From contig NW_024881295.1 in assembly GCF_018691265.1 (NCBI RefSeq), positions 17,841,904-17,905,903 of the forward strand: a stretch of 64,000 nt of DNA, written 5' to 3'. The stretch's first letter is position 1, and every line of letters begins with the position of its first letter. This document shows positions 11,901 to 41,818 of this stretch, piece by piece. The notes under the pieces were generated by a model. That model did not search any database. It worked only from the letters and a program-made list of their open reading frames with translations, and was not told where the DNA came from. This DNA is from Tyto alba. Taxonomy: Eukaryota; Chordata; Aves; Strigiformes; Tytonidae. A program made the position numbers and the translations under genes.

Positions 11901-14900
11901 TGTGAGAGCTGGAGCAGCGCTGTGCTGCTCACCTGCCCCTGCTTGTCCTCAGAGGAGCCTTCCCTTCCCCGGGGGCAGCAGTAACTCCTTGCTTTCCTGG
12001 GGTCTTACATATCAGCCTCCTGACAGGACAGGGTTTGCTACCTCTCCACTGTCTTCCAGTTAGCAACCCTTTCTTCCCCACTTTTTCCCTTGGGTAGAAG
12101 GAGTGTTGTCAGCACCTCATCCTCCACTCACCTGCTTTCAACCCAATTTTGCGCTTCCCTTCCCCGACTTAGTTTTCCTGTCATTGCCCTGTAAGGTCTC
12201 TCCAGCCTCGAGAGCTGCTGTCATCCCTGCCCTTCTCTGCCCCGTGTACCAGCCCAGGCACTGCTTCTCCTGATGATTCCTCACAGCAACACTTCGCCAC
12301 TCTCGCTGCTTTAATGACTCCACTGCCTCCCCCCTCTGCAGTTCCCTTTCCCGTGGGGCTTTGCCTCACGGTTCCTCCTTCTGTTCATATTGAAGAGCTT
12401 CTTTTAAGCTTTTCTTGAGCTTTCAGCTGCTGGACCTCCTTCTGTCTTCTCCCAAGCCATGGATTATTTCCCCTCTTTGTGTTTCCTCCTGGGCCTTGAG
12501 TGACAAGTCAACAGGAGAGAGTGGTGTGCTGCTGCAGGCTGTAGGATGGTTTCAGGCCAGTTGGTGGGAAGGGGAAAGCTCAGTAATGATGGCAGCGCAG
12601 TGGAGCTTTGCTTTAGGGTGAATGCAGAGGCTGTGCTGGCAGGGTGAGGAGCTGAACGCCTCCTGGTTTTGGGGAGGTGAGGCAGGAAAATGGGGCTAAA
12701 AGAAGGAAACTGGAAGGCCCAACGTGTTCCAACTTTGGGAGTCAGGTGGGAGGTCTCTGCCTCCAAGACCTTCTTGGGTACGCTGTTTCTTCTGGCCTTG
12801 GCTCTTGTGGCAGCATCACTGAAATACTTGTCCTCTACCCTTAGGTACAAGAAGTATGTTTTCCTGGATCCTCTGGCTGGAGCAGTGACCAAGACCCACG
12901 TGGCTCTGGAAACAGAGACAGAAGAGAAGCTCTTTGATGCTCCTCTCTCCATCACCGAAAGGGGACAGTTGGATCGGCAGGTGAGATGCAGCTGTGGGGA
13001 TGCAGCTGCTCCCCCTTCAGAGGATTGTGCTCAGCTCTCTGAGAGGAGAGGGCTTCTCTAGGGTGGAGAACAGGTAGGAGAATGGCCCCTCCAGGGGTTG
13101 CAGAGTATCTCACTTATCAGGACGACCTTGCCTGGTTTTGTGCTTGAAGTCCTGATGTGAGCCTGATGGGTGAGACAAAACCCTCAAACTTGGCAGGTGT
13201 TTCTCTCTGCTCAAGCCTTTGCCAAGTGGTGTGAGAAGAGTAATGTCATGTCGATTCGCCTTGCTGCTAGAGCTCAGGGCTGTAGAGGAGTTTGGAGGCT
13301 CCATCACTTGATCCGTCCCCCTCGTGCTAACTCCTGAGCCTCACGATGAGTCTGAGGTGCCACTGCTAGAAGGTGCCCGGAGGGGGGGGGGGGGGGCTGG
13401 GGCAGGTCTGACCCCCATCATTCCTGCTGGGACAGGGCTCCTGCTGTGCAAACAGAAGGGCCAGCCAGCCTGAGCGAAGGGTTCGTGCTTTTGTGGACAC
13501 GGGGCAGGCAGAGCACCCGCCCAGCTGCCCCAACATCTGGTAGCGGCCGTACCTGGAGCGCTGCGGGTGCGTGGCTGAGTGTGTGGTTTGGGGCTGGGGA
13601 AAGGAGCCTGGGAGCCCTTTGCTCGTCATGTCGGACTGGAGGAGATAGAGTGAATATAGTAAACAAACCCCTTTATTCACAGCACACCTTCGGTGCTGTT
13701 TTGTCTGTGTGTTAAACGCAAAACCAAACCTCTGTAACTACTTGGTTGTGCTGCTTCAGCATCTTAATCTCAGAAATGGTTCAGGCACCATTCTCTGCTG
13801 GAGGAGAAAGAGACTGGCTTATGTAGGCTGCAAAAGTTGGTGCGTGAAACCTTCAGAGGAGGAGAGCGTTCACTTGCAAGAAACTAGGAAGAGTCCTGCA
13901 CCTCCTCCTCCTCCTCCTGCAGCCTGCCTTTTCCCAGCCTGGCCTGCAGGAGGTAGCCTTGGAGCTCGGGGAACTGCCACAGGACTAGGGCACAGAGTTG
14001 TAGGAGCAGCTGATGAGCAGCCACTGTCCCAAGGTACACAAGCCCAGCTCTGGCTGCTGCCCAGGCTGTCCCTCCAGCGCCGCTGTTTGCTGCAAGGGAA
14101 AGCAAGTGCGCCGTCACTGCCTTATCTTTTTTGTTTTGGGTTTCTTTTAGGTAGCTGAAAATTACTTCTACGTGCCAGATCTGGGCCAGGTCCCTGAGAT
14201 TGATGTGCCGTCCTACCTGCCAGACCTGCCTGGCATTGCTGCAGATCTCATGTACAGTGCAGATCTGGGCCCCGGCATCGCGCCGTCTGCCCCCAGCAGT
14301 GCTATTCCAGAGCTCCCCACTTTCAGCACTGAGTCGGTGGAGCCTTTGCAACCAGGTATGTCCAATCCCCCATCCCAGGGCCCCGTGAAGGGGGGAGGCG
14401 GGGATCGCTAGAAGATGGAGCCAAGGCAGAAAGTCCCTGGATGGAGATTTCAAGATAAGGTGCTGGAGATCCCTCTGGCTCGTGCTTGGGCCCGGAGCCC
14501 AAGCTGCAACCCGCTCAAGTGCTGGCCAGACTCTGGGCCCCTCAGCCCCTGCATGGCGAGGGAGGAGGGAGCACGGCGCGCAGGGACGGGCCTCCTGGGC
14601 AGCCTGGCGGGGGCTGCCCTTGGGCGGAGTGGGATGCAGCTGGCGAGGGCAGAGAAGGGGAATCTCAAGCCCTGCCTTGGCCGTCGCCGGCTGTTAGGAG
14701 GTGCCGTGCAGGGTGGGGGTGCTCCGCCGCACGGTGTGCGCCGTGGGTCTGGATCTGCGGCCGCCGAGGCAGGCGAAGCTCTGAGCTGAAGCTCTGTGTG
14801 CTGTTCCCCCCCCCCCTCCCCACGGGGACACCTTCTTTCATCTTTCAGACCTTCAGGATGCCCAGCTATTGCCGCCGCCTCCCCCGCCGCCTCCCCCCCC

Positions 14901-16799
14901 ACCTCCTGTTATGCCAACTACCGTGCCTCCTCCGCCGCCCCTGCCCCAGCCCGCAGCCTCCTCCGAGCCAGCCCGGGCAGCGAGGGAGGAGAGCAGCAAC
15001 GCGGTGCCTGCAGGTAAGGGGCTGGGCACCTCCACAGCTTCACCAGCAGAATGTGACTCCTTGGCTTCAGCCTGTGTCCTTGGTTGGTTCCCTGTGGCTT
15101 CCCAGCTTTCTGGCAGGGGAGGGAAGCTGCAGTGGGAGGGAAGCTGCTCCCGCCTGCAAGCCCTTCAATTCCCCCTTGGCGGGGCTCCCGCTGGCAGGGC
15201 TGAGCCTACGCCCCGTCACTGAGACGTGCCCGGGCTCACAGCCCTGAGCAGAGGGTGGCAGGGCAGCGGAGGAGCTTTTTCCGTGGGGATTTGGCTGGGC
15301 CTGGAGCTGCTGCCTGACCTTCCTGTCCCCGCAGCTTCGGTCCAGGGAGCCCCGAAGGAGGTGGTGAACCCCTCTACTGGGCGTGCCAGTCTCCTGGAGT
15401 CCATCCGCCAGGCCGGTGGCATCGGGAAGGCCAACCTCCGCAGCGTCAAGGAGAGGAAGCTGGAGAAGAAGAAGCAGAAAGAACAAGAACAAGGTACCGA
15501 GGCTTTTTGGCGGAACTGATCTTCCTTGCTCCCTGCCCAGGCTGGGGAGGCGTGGGTCTGGGGGCAGGCGGGCACAGTGAACATCCAGAGTGGAAAGGCG
15601 TTGTCTCTCCGGGCAGGCCTCGGGTGTTTCTCATTCAGCCAAAGCTCCGTGAACTTGCTAAACCCCAGCTGCCTGAAGGGCGTTTGTGTTCTTGACAGAG
15701 ACCTGCTCTGTCTCAGGGCACCTGCAGAAGTTTCACCCGTGCTGCGTGGGGGCAGCTGCACAGAGGAAGCCTCCCCCCCCGGGGCCAAGAGGGGCAGGGC
15801 TGAGCAGCTTCCAGCACGTTGGTTTGGGTGGACGGGGAGGGTACTGATGGGGCTGGTTTGGCAGAATGAGACTGCAAACGCCCAGCCCCTCAAGGAATTA
15901 CACTCTTGGATTTCCCTAGAAGCTGCCGTTACCCTGCCTGGCATTTTCCTGACTGAAACTGGACTACAGTGGGAGAGTTTTGGGGTGTGATACAAGATTA
16001 GAGGTTATTGTTTTGGTTTGGGTTTTTTTTTGTTTGTTTGTTTGTTTGTTTTTTTTCTGAAGGCAGCATTGCAGGAGAACGTTTTCACTGTAGTGCCAGG
16101 TTCAGATTGATGCTTCTTGGTGTCTGACTTGTTTTGCTCTGTTTCAGTGAGAGCTACAGGACAAGGTGGAGATTTGATGTCCGATCTCTTCAACAAACTG
16201 GTGCTGAGGCGCAAAGGTAACCGTCCTCCAGGCTGGGCTGCTCCTCCCCGCCCTAGGAAAAGAGGGAGTGCACTTTCTGGCGCCGCAGTTGTGTCAGCCA
16301 CAGCCCTAGAAACAAGAACAGAGACACCTTCCCCCTCACCTGTGCCACAGCGGGGCTGGGAGCCTCTTTACAGAGGGTGGTCAGAGGCAGCTGCACCTCC
16401 AGTCCAGCTTGAGGCACTGGAGGAGGTCGTGTGGCCGAGGCAGAGGATGGACTCTGAAAGGAAGGGACTGCACTGTCTTTTTTTTTTTTTTTTTTTTTTT
16501 TTAAATTCAGTGCTGTGGCAGCTGGACCCCTCACCCAGGGCGGGCACCCGAGTTGGCGTGGTTTTCCCCCCCCTCCTCCCCTTTGCTGAACCTCCGTGTT
16601 CTCCAGGCCCCGGGTGTCACTCACTGGTGATTTTCCTTCCCTCACAGGGATTTCAGGGAAAGGGCCGGGAGCCTCTGGAAACCCCGATGCCCCTGGAAGT
16701 CCAGCTGGTGCCTTCGCTCGCATGTCGGACTCAATACCACCCCTCCCACCCCCACAGCAGCTCACGGGCGAGGAGGATGAGGATGACTGGGAGTCATAG
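5981..16799 (+). CDS. WASHC1: WASH complex subunit 1 (5' end missing)
   Basis: WASHC1 is the nucleation-promoting subunit of the WASH complex. It activates Arp2/3 on endosomes to build actin for retromer-dependent sorting. Nine exons join in frame: 5981-6092, 6774-6920, 11765-11901, 12845-12980, 14151-14355, 14849-15013, 15335-15493, 16148-16216, 16648-16799. All have AG/GT borders and matching phases, giving 426 visible residues against about 465 in human. In order they carry the rest of the WASH homology domain ([16 protein letters not shown]), the [20 protein letters not shown] region, a proline run near residues 254-265, a WH2 motif ([20 protein letters not shown]), the Arp2/3-binding connector ([18 protein letters not shown]) and the acidic tail ending EEDEDDWES. 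No frameshift or internal stop is seen, so this is an active-looking single gene rather than one of the decayed WASH copies known in primates. The first coding exon is absent, so the start is partial. Confidence 0.95.
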
Positions 16800-17365
16800 A
16801 TGGGGGCAGTTGAGCATCAGTGTGTGTCCCAGGACTTGAAGGAAGCACCTTTGCGAGACACCAGCCCGGGGCAGCACCTCCTCGGGGGTGGGCAGGGGGA
16901 CCCTGCCATGTTTTTGAAGATGAGCAGGAGCAAGGGGAGCTCACCGCTGCTGAGGTTATCCTTACCAAGGAGGGTTTTTCCTTCTGCTGTTCTCCACCCC
17001 AAATACCACATCCCAGCTCCGAGTGCTGCTGCTGCTCATGCTGGCACAATAAATCCTGCCTTAGCTGGCAGGCAGTGGGGCGGCCTGGGCTCAGAACTAG
17101 CATTGCTCCTGATTTAAAGAGCCCTCAGTCTTTCCTAATGTGACTGGTGATGACTGCAAAACCGTCTCTCGCAGGCAAACAGCCCTCGCCTCATTTGTCT
17201 CCTCACTTCTGGTTGTTGCTAGAATTCTGAGGATTGTGTGTGGCCCTTCGTGGGGGTGTAATTCCTGGTGCCTCTGCACTTGATGGTTTCTTTCTCTACC
17301 TGGCTTACAGCAATCGGTTGCCTATTGCTGTCTGATAATTTCAATAAAGTTGAAGGAAGCACGTC
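16800..17365 (+). promoter_or_regulatory. WASHC1: WASHC1 3' UTR with two polyadenylation signals
   Basis: No coding sequence follows the stop codon at 16797-16799. AATAAA occurs at 17048-17053 and again at 17343-17348, the latter in a U-rich setting (ctgataatttcaataaagttg). This suggests a short and a long 3' UTR of about 270 and 560 bases. The end at about 17365 is estimated from the usual 10-30 base spacing. Confidence 0.6.
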
Positions 17366-18099
17366 CTTGCAGCCTTTGCTTTGGTAAAAGCAGAAAGCCT
17401 GTTCAATTAAGAGTGGCTTAAGGGAAAGCCCAGCTCTCCCCCCATCCCAGGCAGGGGTCAGCCTTAGGCCCCAGTACCACCAGTCACCGGACTGGAGGGC
17501 ACCAGCTCCTCCAAACAGGTGCCCCCCACCACTCCCTTCACTGGGGTTAAGGCAGAGCTTGTGCCAGGCAGGAGGGACTCACCCTGGACATTTCTCAGGA
17601 GCAGCTGCTTTCCCTGTGGGGCTCATTAATACGTAGGGAGTGGGTACCAGCTCTGTCTACTTCTAAGTGCTTTTTTTCATTGTGAAGAGCCTTGAGAGGC
17701 AGCATCCAGCTGCCAAAAGAGGCAAGGAGGCAAAACAGCGCTTGGGAAGACTTGCTGAGAATGGCAGGAAGAGCTGGGGCCAGCTGGGGGATGACAGAGC
17801 CAGCCCTGTTGTTATCGCTGCCCATCCAGCACTGACCCAGGACCTAGGAAAGAAGCCTGGGAAAGGTACACCAGAAAAAAAAAAAAAAAACACAAACCAC
17901 AAAAACTAAAACATCAACAACAAAAAAACACAAAAACAAACAAACAAAAAAACCCAAACAAACAAAACAAAAAAACCTCAAACAAACAAAACCCAAAGTT
18001 TTACCATTTTTCACAGAAAGTTACTTTGAATTCAAAACCTAGGCAGTAAAAAGGGCAGAGTAATCCTGTGCTTAAGCATGCCCAAAGGAGAAGGGCTGT
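17366..18099. other. Intergenic spacer between two convergent genes
   Basis: This short spacer of about 0.7 kb separates the 3' ends of WASHC1 (plus) and DDX11 (minus). Apart from the A-rich repeat at 17873-17998 I see nothing in it; the small open frames here resemble no known protein. Confidence 0.6.
17873..17998. repeat. A-rich (CAAA)n-like simple repeat
   Basis: About 125 bases consist almost only of A with scattered C, mostly as CAAA, CAAAA and ACAAAC units. It lies in the spacer between the WASHC1 and DDX11 3' ends. It may be a degenerate tail of an old retroposon or an expanded simple repeat; the sequence does not decide between these. Confidence 0.85.
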
Positions 18100-18118
18100 G
18101 CTGTATTATGGCCATATC

Positions 18119-18124
18119 TTTATT
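18119..18124 (-). promoter_or_regulatory. DDX11: Candidate DDX11 polyadenylation signal
   Basis: The plus-strand TTTATT reads AATAAA on the minus strand, about 550 bases past the DDX11 stop codon. It is the first canonical signal I see in that direction and would give a 3' UTR of roughly 0.58 kb. Confidence 0.45.
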
Positions 18125-18676
18125 CCCCTTGGAAGAATGAACAGCTCCTTGAATCTATTGATTCTACCTTCAAGCAAAGTAGAAAGAAGGGGATAAGAAA
18201 TGTACCCAGAGCTGCCCCATGTCTTACCAGTCAGATTGTAATTCCAACATCACAAACTAACGGCCTGATAGTTTACAATTCCCATGAAAAGCTCTATTTT
18301 CATTGGTCATCAAGCCCCCTACTTTCCCCTGCTGGGAAAGGGCAGATGTGTTCAGTGAAAATAATTACACTTCCCACACTTAAGTGTTTGGCTTGAAAAT
18401 ATTTAATCAATTTAAATAAAACCTGAAAAGCTGTGAACAAATTGGAGCCTGCCACTCCTCCCTTCACCTGCCTCAGACCTACAACCAGTTCCTCTCCTAG
18501 CTAGGGTGCTGAAGGCTGGCCCACCATCGATACTGAACAGCAAACATCCACAAAGGGGGCAGGAGGCGGAGAGTCACAAACACCTTGGTAGAGAAAAGCA
18601 GGAACTGGTGTTGCTTCAGGTGTGCTTCGGCAGTGTAGCTCTGAGAGCTGGCCTGCAGCCTGCTCTCTGGCCCGTG

Positions 18677-36949
<18,273 letters not shown>

Positions 36950-37020
36950 CCCTCACGCCGCCGCCCCGCTTCGAACCGAGCGCCGGGGACGCGCCGCCCC
37001 CTTCCCGTGACGCTCCCGTG

Positions 37021-37347
37021 ATGGCGGGCGGGGAGCGGAAGGCCCGCGGCTCCACCGGGGCCGGCAGGCTCCGGGCGGCCGCGCTGGGCCGCGCCCTTTT
37101 CCCGCGGGCCGGGGGGCGAAGGCTCGGGCGGCCGCCGCCACAGCTGCTCCCCGGCCTGGTCGGGGGGTCCCTCCTGAAGCTCCTCGCCGCGGGGCTGAGC
37201 CCCCTCTGCAAGCTCACCCCCGTCATACGCAGGGACAGAAAACTGGGTTATACAGAGGAAAAAAAAACCAAACCAAAACAAAACAAAACAAAAAACCCCG
37301 CCACGTTTTATTTAGGATGGAAACACATAGCTAGTAATAAAACATAG
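37021..37347 (+). CDS. Candidate small ORF head-to-head with DDX11
   Basis: An ATG at 37021 (gtgATGGCGGGCGGG, a good Kozak-like setting with G at -3) opens a frame of 108 residues. The first 75 are Arg/Gly/Pro/Leu-rich with a leucine-rich stretch (LLPGLVGGSLLKLLAAGL). The frame then runs into a Lys/Thr-rich part encoded by an AAAAC simple repeat and ends at a TAG at 37345. I do not recognise the protein. GC-rich promoter DNA often holds chance open frames, so this may be only divergent promoter transcription. Confidence 0.2.
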   Translation: MAGGERKARGSTGAGRLRAAALGRALFPRAGGRRLGRPPPQLLPGLVGGSLLKLLAAGLSPLCKLTPVIRRDRKLGYTEEKKTKPKQNKTKNPATFYLGWKHIASNKT

Positions 37348-37349
37348 CA

Positions 37350-38368
37350 ATATAGAGGAGGTTTATGTAATACACAATCATTAGCGTGGTAATAAATGCA
37401 AATATAGCAATTCCTAACTGTTAACGCTGGACTTTGTATGTTAATACTTTACAAACAATAGTGGGCTAAAGAAGAGTACTCTGCTACAAAACTGCAAACC
37501 GTCTCCAGACAACCAGGAGGAACTCATCGTGTACCAGTTCAGACTAAGACATCTGGGGTGGGGAAACACATTTTTTGGTTAAATAAGGTAAGGCCACGTT
37601 TTTGCCCATGTTTTTTTTTTTTTTGATGTCCCAGGTTGGAAGGTGTTTCAAACCAGCAAGGACAAATTTGGGAGAAGGTGCCCCAGACTAGTAACGGGCA
37701 GTGTTCCAACTGGAAATGCTTGAGCATCCCTGTTTTCTGGGAAGAGCCATGACAGCTTTGCATAACGCAGCTACCCTGTCACTCAGGCTTTGTGTGTAGA
37801 GGTAGGAATTCATCGTCCCATGTAAGATTTGGGAAAAAAGAAGGAAAGACACATAGATTGAAGTTCATCTCCAAAGTCTTAGACTCAATAGATTCAGAAG
37901 CACCTTGTCAAACACTGGGTAAACTTACTACATTGATGAAAAATAAGGGAAGGTAATGAAAAGAGAGTTCCTAAGACTACTACAGTGTCTTAACAAGCCA
38001 AAGTTTTGAGTCAGAACCAACCTGGAAGTTTTGACCTTCGCTTTAGCTGTAAAGTTACTTTACAAGCTTGATTCTCCCAGTTGTTATTCTACCACATAGT
38101 CCCAGACCCCAACTTACCCAGAAGCTGGTGCCCGTTCCCTAGGCTCTCAGCACCCTTCCTAAACCACCAGTGCTCGGCTCTTAGGACTAACTCCCTGCTT
38201 CCAGACCTCCTAAAGGTTCTTTGTGTCGCTGGGGTTAAACACCCAGCCCTGACACCCGAGTTACCGCGTCTCTAGTCAGTCTTTTCCCACCGTGGTCATC
38301 ATCACCCACCTTTTACAGGTACCCCCAAACATTGCTTTTGCTTCCTGCTCCAAACATCCGCTCCAGCC
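37350..38368. other. Non-coding spacer between DDX11 and the zinc-finger gene
   Basis: This is A/T-rich sequence with no recognisable exon. AATAAA at 37336-37341 on the plus strand lies just before it. The 3' UTR of the minus-strand zinc-finger gene should lie in its upper part, but I could not fix its end. Confidence 0.5.
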
Positions 38369-38864
38369 CTATGGCAGAAGTGAGCGGGAAGTGAGTGTCC
38401 TCGTACCCACCGTGCATTTATAAGGTTTCTTGGCCGCGTGGATTTTCAAATGCACTTTAAGCGTCGAGTTTTTCCGGAAGCTCTTCCCACACTCGCCGCA
38501 CTCGTAGGGCTTGGCTCCTGCGTGGATCCTCAGGTGGGCACCGAGGGCTGAGCTGTGCCTGAACGTTTTTCCGCACTCCTCACACTTGTAGGGTCTCTCC
38601 CCGCGGTGGATCCTCAGGTGCACGTTGAGAGCCGAGCTCCGCCGAAAGCTGTCCCCGCACTCCACGCAGATGTAGGGCCGTTCCTCGGCGTGCGTGGTCT
38701 GGTGCTTGGCCAGGGTGGAGCGGTCGCTGCACCTCCGGCCGCACTCGGCGCACTGGTAGGGGTTGGGCAGGAGGCCGCCGTGGTACATGGGCAAGGCCTT
38801 CCCCCCGTGGATCCGGCGATGGGTGGTGAGCGCCGAGCTCTGGCTAAAGCCCTTCCCGCACACG

Positions 38865-38896
<32 letters not shown>

Positions 38897-39790
38897 TCGC
38901 ATGTGGGTCACCAGCGAGGAGCTCTGCCGGAAGGTTTTCCCGCACTCGGTGCACTCGTACGGTTTCTCTCCCGTGTGGATTCTCTGATGCCGAATGATGG
39001 CCGAGCTGTCCCGGAAACGCTTCCCGCACTCCTGGCACTTGTGAGGCTTCTCTCCAGTGTGGACTCTCCGGTGTATGATCAGGGAGGAGCGGTCGCTGAA
39101 GCTTTTCTCACACCGGGGGCAATTAAAGGGTTTCTCACCCTTGTGGCTTCGCTGGTGGACGATGAGATGCGAGTTCTGGCTGAAGCTCTTCCCGCATTCG
39201 TTGCACCGGTAGTGTCTCTCTCCCGTGTGGGTCCGCTGGTGCCTGATCACGTTGGACCTCTGGCTGAAGGTCTTCTTGCACTCGTTGCACTGGTAGGGCT
39301 TCTCACCGGTGTGGATCCGCTGGTGTTTGATCAGGTCCGAATTGCGGGTGAAACTCTTCCCACATTCGGAGCACCTGAAGGGTTTCTCTGCCAGGTGGAT
39401 CCTTTGGTGCTGGCTCAGGTACGAGCTCCGGCTGAAGCTCTTCCCACACTCGGGACACTCGTAGGTTTTCTCTCCCACCTGCTGAATCCAAATGGCGCCA
39501 TTCCCACACATGGGTGGATCTGGCTTGTCCCCAGCAAGGACAACCTTGCTGATGTGGGCTCTACCACTGTCCTCGCACTCCCAGACTTCCATCCCACAAG
39601 GAGTTACCATTCCCCACCTCTTCCCAAAAGATGTCTCCACCTCGCTTTCTGTCTCCAGCTCCTTCTTGTGGTCCTGTCTTTGATCGGCATCCTGGAGGGT
39701 ATCTCTTGTGAGCTTTCTGGAGGAGAACAGATGCAGTTCAGCTCTCACAGGACTTTCCTGGTGAAGCTTGCCCTTCTGTGTGTCGCCCAT
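38369..39790 (-). CDS. C2H2 zinc-finger protein, 12 fingers, last exon
   Basis: Probable sequence-specific DNA-binding transcription regulator. The frame from ATG 39790 encodes 473 residues: about 120 with no recognisable domain (no KRAB seen), then twelve C2H2 fingers with mostly TGEKPY/F-type linkers. A thirteenth finger begins (KKPYKC) but the frame leaves the motif and stops. Reading helix positions -1, 2, 3, 6 gives: RSYQ, RSDK, QSNR, QSHV, DSSI, DSAR, QSST, QSAT, DSTK, RSAV, HSAA, KSTV. Finger 9 has Cys where the core Phe normally sits (CGRRC), and the linker between fingers 8 and 9 is long and unusual. An acceptor (ctccagcag) ends at 39802, just above the ATG, so at least one 5' exon lies at higher coordinates and the start could be further upstream. 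I cannot name the orthologue. Confidence 0.85.
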
Positions 39791-40488
39791 GGTCCTGTCA
39801 CCTGCTGGAGTGAACAGAGGAACTAGCAATGAATAACCCTCCCTGCTTCTCTGAGGGAGAAGTCCAAACAGGGCAGCTGCAGAGACCTGCTGCATGTCAG
39901 CCCCCGTTAGCTAACAGCGCAGGAGCCAGCCCCTCGGTATGTTCTCTGGGCAGAGTGAGGGCGCAGAGACCGGGGAGCACGGGAAGGGAGTGTGACCCGA
40001 GGATGAGCGGCCACAGTGGCACAGATAGCAAAGCGGGTCCTCCGTCATAAAGTTACAGCCCTGAAGGACAAAACCTGTCACTTGCTTGTCCTCAGAGTTC
40101 CCACGTCTAGCGAGGTTAGAGGAACATCATCACTGCTCTCCTCAACAGCCCTCACTGCAGCTGCTGCTCTTCCTGTTGCCTATGAATCACTGCTCTTCTT
40201 CCAGCACTCCCATGCTTAATCAAGGAAGAAAGCAGCCAACACCACAGGAACATCCAGCCCTGCCAAGCAGACTGTTTTCTTTCTTCTTTCCAGTCATAGC
40301 CCTTTTCTTCAAAAAGGAAGCCCTACTTATTCTGCAGCAAATTGTATCTAGATTTTGTCTACAGAACAGATAGGCAACTGAGTGGAAAGATAAGCTTTTT
40401 TATTAATCAAGCATGGAAATGAACACTTAGACTGAAACATTTAGAGGCTCCTGATTTTTTATTAGTTATACTCCTATGGGGAACACAC

Positions 40489-40702
40489 CTTGGAAATGGA
40501 TGCTGCAGCATGAGGTAAGCTGATCAGCTGGATGGCACTGCTTGCACAGTTGACATCATCCTCTACGTGTGGGAGGTCAGAATAAGAGGTGAATGCAGCA
40601 GGATAAACCCCTCGGGTTTTGTTTCTGGTGATCTGCACGTTTTGGAAGACACCACTGCACAGGTTATACCGATCCCCAAAGTTTTGTTTACGACACTCAG
40701 GG
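40489..40702 (-). CDS. Candidate coding exon of an unrecognised protein
   Basis: A 214-base open stretch is bounded by a good acceptor (acaaatgtttttcag, ending at 40703) and a donor (CCAAG then GTGTGT at 40488). It encodes 71 whole codons after one split base, with three cysteines and one N-glycosylation sequon (NKT). It belongs to no family I recognise. It could be an exon of the same gene as the open stretches at 41277-41904, which lie on the same strand. Chance is a real alternative. Confidence 0.25.
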
Positions 40703-41276
40703 CTGAAAAACATTTGTAGTACAAATAAAAGTATAACACTGGCCCAAGGCATGCACCTCAAGGCAACGAACTGACGAATAGAACATTAAAATATTGTTAG
40801 CATGAAAGGAAGAAAAAACCACACTTTGGTTAGTTATGCCTTCTAACATTCTGAGTATATTCTTCACTGAAGAATACACAGGATATTATTTCATTTTGGA
40901 TAGGGTCTTTTTGAACGGGTATTAGATACCCCAGGAGTGTGTTTCATCTATAAAGTACAGGAGCAGAAGAGGCAAGATGAGTGCAAGAGCGTGCAGCACA
41001 AGACATGCCAAATTTTCAGCATTCAGCTCTCGTCTTCCCTTCCCAGACATGCTCTATTCACTTTCTCACCTTGTGATCAATCTCTCTACTGTCTCGGTGT
41101 TTAGCTGCTTCTGGCCACAAAGCTCTTTCTCTTCACTCCATCCAGGAGGTTCAAGCCAAGTCAGGATTGCAGATACTGATCAGAGGAAAAAAAATAGATG
41201 TAATAAATACCCATCATAGTAGTGGTGCTGTAGAGTGAGATTACAGGAGGGTAAGTATTTAGGAGATGAAAGCAAC

Positions 41277-41546
41277 CTAGACCAGAGGAAAATGACACCC
41301 AGAAACATGAGTCAGGGTCACTGTCTGTTCTGCCACGCACACTGTGACACTGCTGTTCAGGTCCAGTAACCGTGGCCAGCTCACGTAGCGAACATGGGTT
41401 CGGCTACACTTGCTGCAGAGAACTGCCTGCCAGCTTGCTGCCTTCTCACAAGCGTCTGGATGTTCCTCCTGCTGCACTTCCAGACCAAAAATGCCTCTTA
41501 CTGAGTTTTGTATAAGAAAAATACCGACTCCTCAAACCATTTTCTC
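41277..41546 (-). CDS. Candidate coding exon, Cys/sequon-bearing
   Basis: After a weak acceptor (atacaaaactcag, ending about 41533) the minus strand stays open to a TAG at 41277. The translation has four cysteines, alternating hydrophobic residues and a sequon (NSS in LLDLNSSVTVCV), as in an extracellular beta-rich domain. A donor could be TCTGG then GTGTCA near 41293. No family is recognised. Confidence 0.2.
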
Positions 41547-41559
41547 TCCATCATCTTTC

Positions 41560-41818
41560 TTCCCAGTGAACTAAATGAGAACATAATGTAGTTAATGCAG
41601 TTCTGTTCTGCAGGCAGAGGAAAAATGCCACCTTCACAACTGGGCTGCTTTCCGTGTCTGTCCGGTGTCCTGTTTATTGCCTTAACTGAAGGGGTATTTC
41701 GCTTGGTTGCTCTCAGTAGCTCAGCCAGGCACACACCGGTCTGGGTGAGAGAAGGGATTTTGGTCTGCTCACACATTATCAACAGGAGCAGTCCAAACGC
41801 AGAATTTCCTGTCCGGTG
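41560..41818 (-). CDS. Candidate exon with hydrophobic segment
   Basis: A strong acceptor (ccatttttttctgtag) ends at 41819. Downstream, one frame is open through this stretch, with a hydrophobic segment (AFGLLLLIM), three cysteines and a sequon (NRT). A second frame would instead continue the cysteine-rich upstream exon for about 14 residues and stop. An 85-base intron with a GTATGT donor at 41903 would separate it from that upstream stretch. I cannot tell which frame, if either, is used. Confidence 0.2.

Noticed and set aside
14486..15995. Long overlapping frames on both strands in the WASHC1 3' half
   Set aside because: They are shadows of the GC-rich proline-coding exons and introns of WASHC1.
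38555..39826. 423-codon plus-strand open frame across the zinc-finger gene
   Set aside because: It is the antisense shadow of the repeated finger codons; the minus strand carries the clear C2H2 protein.
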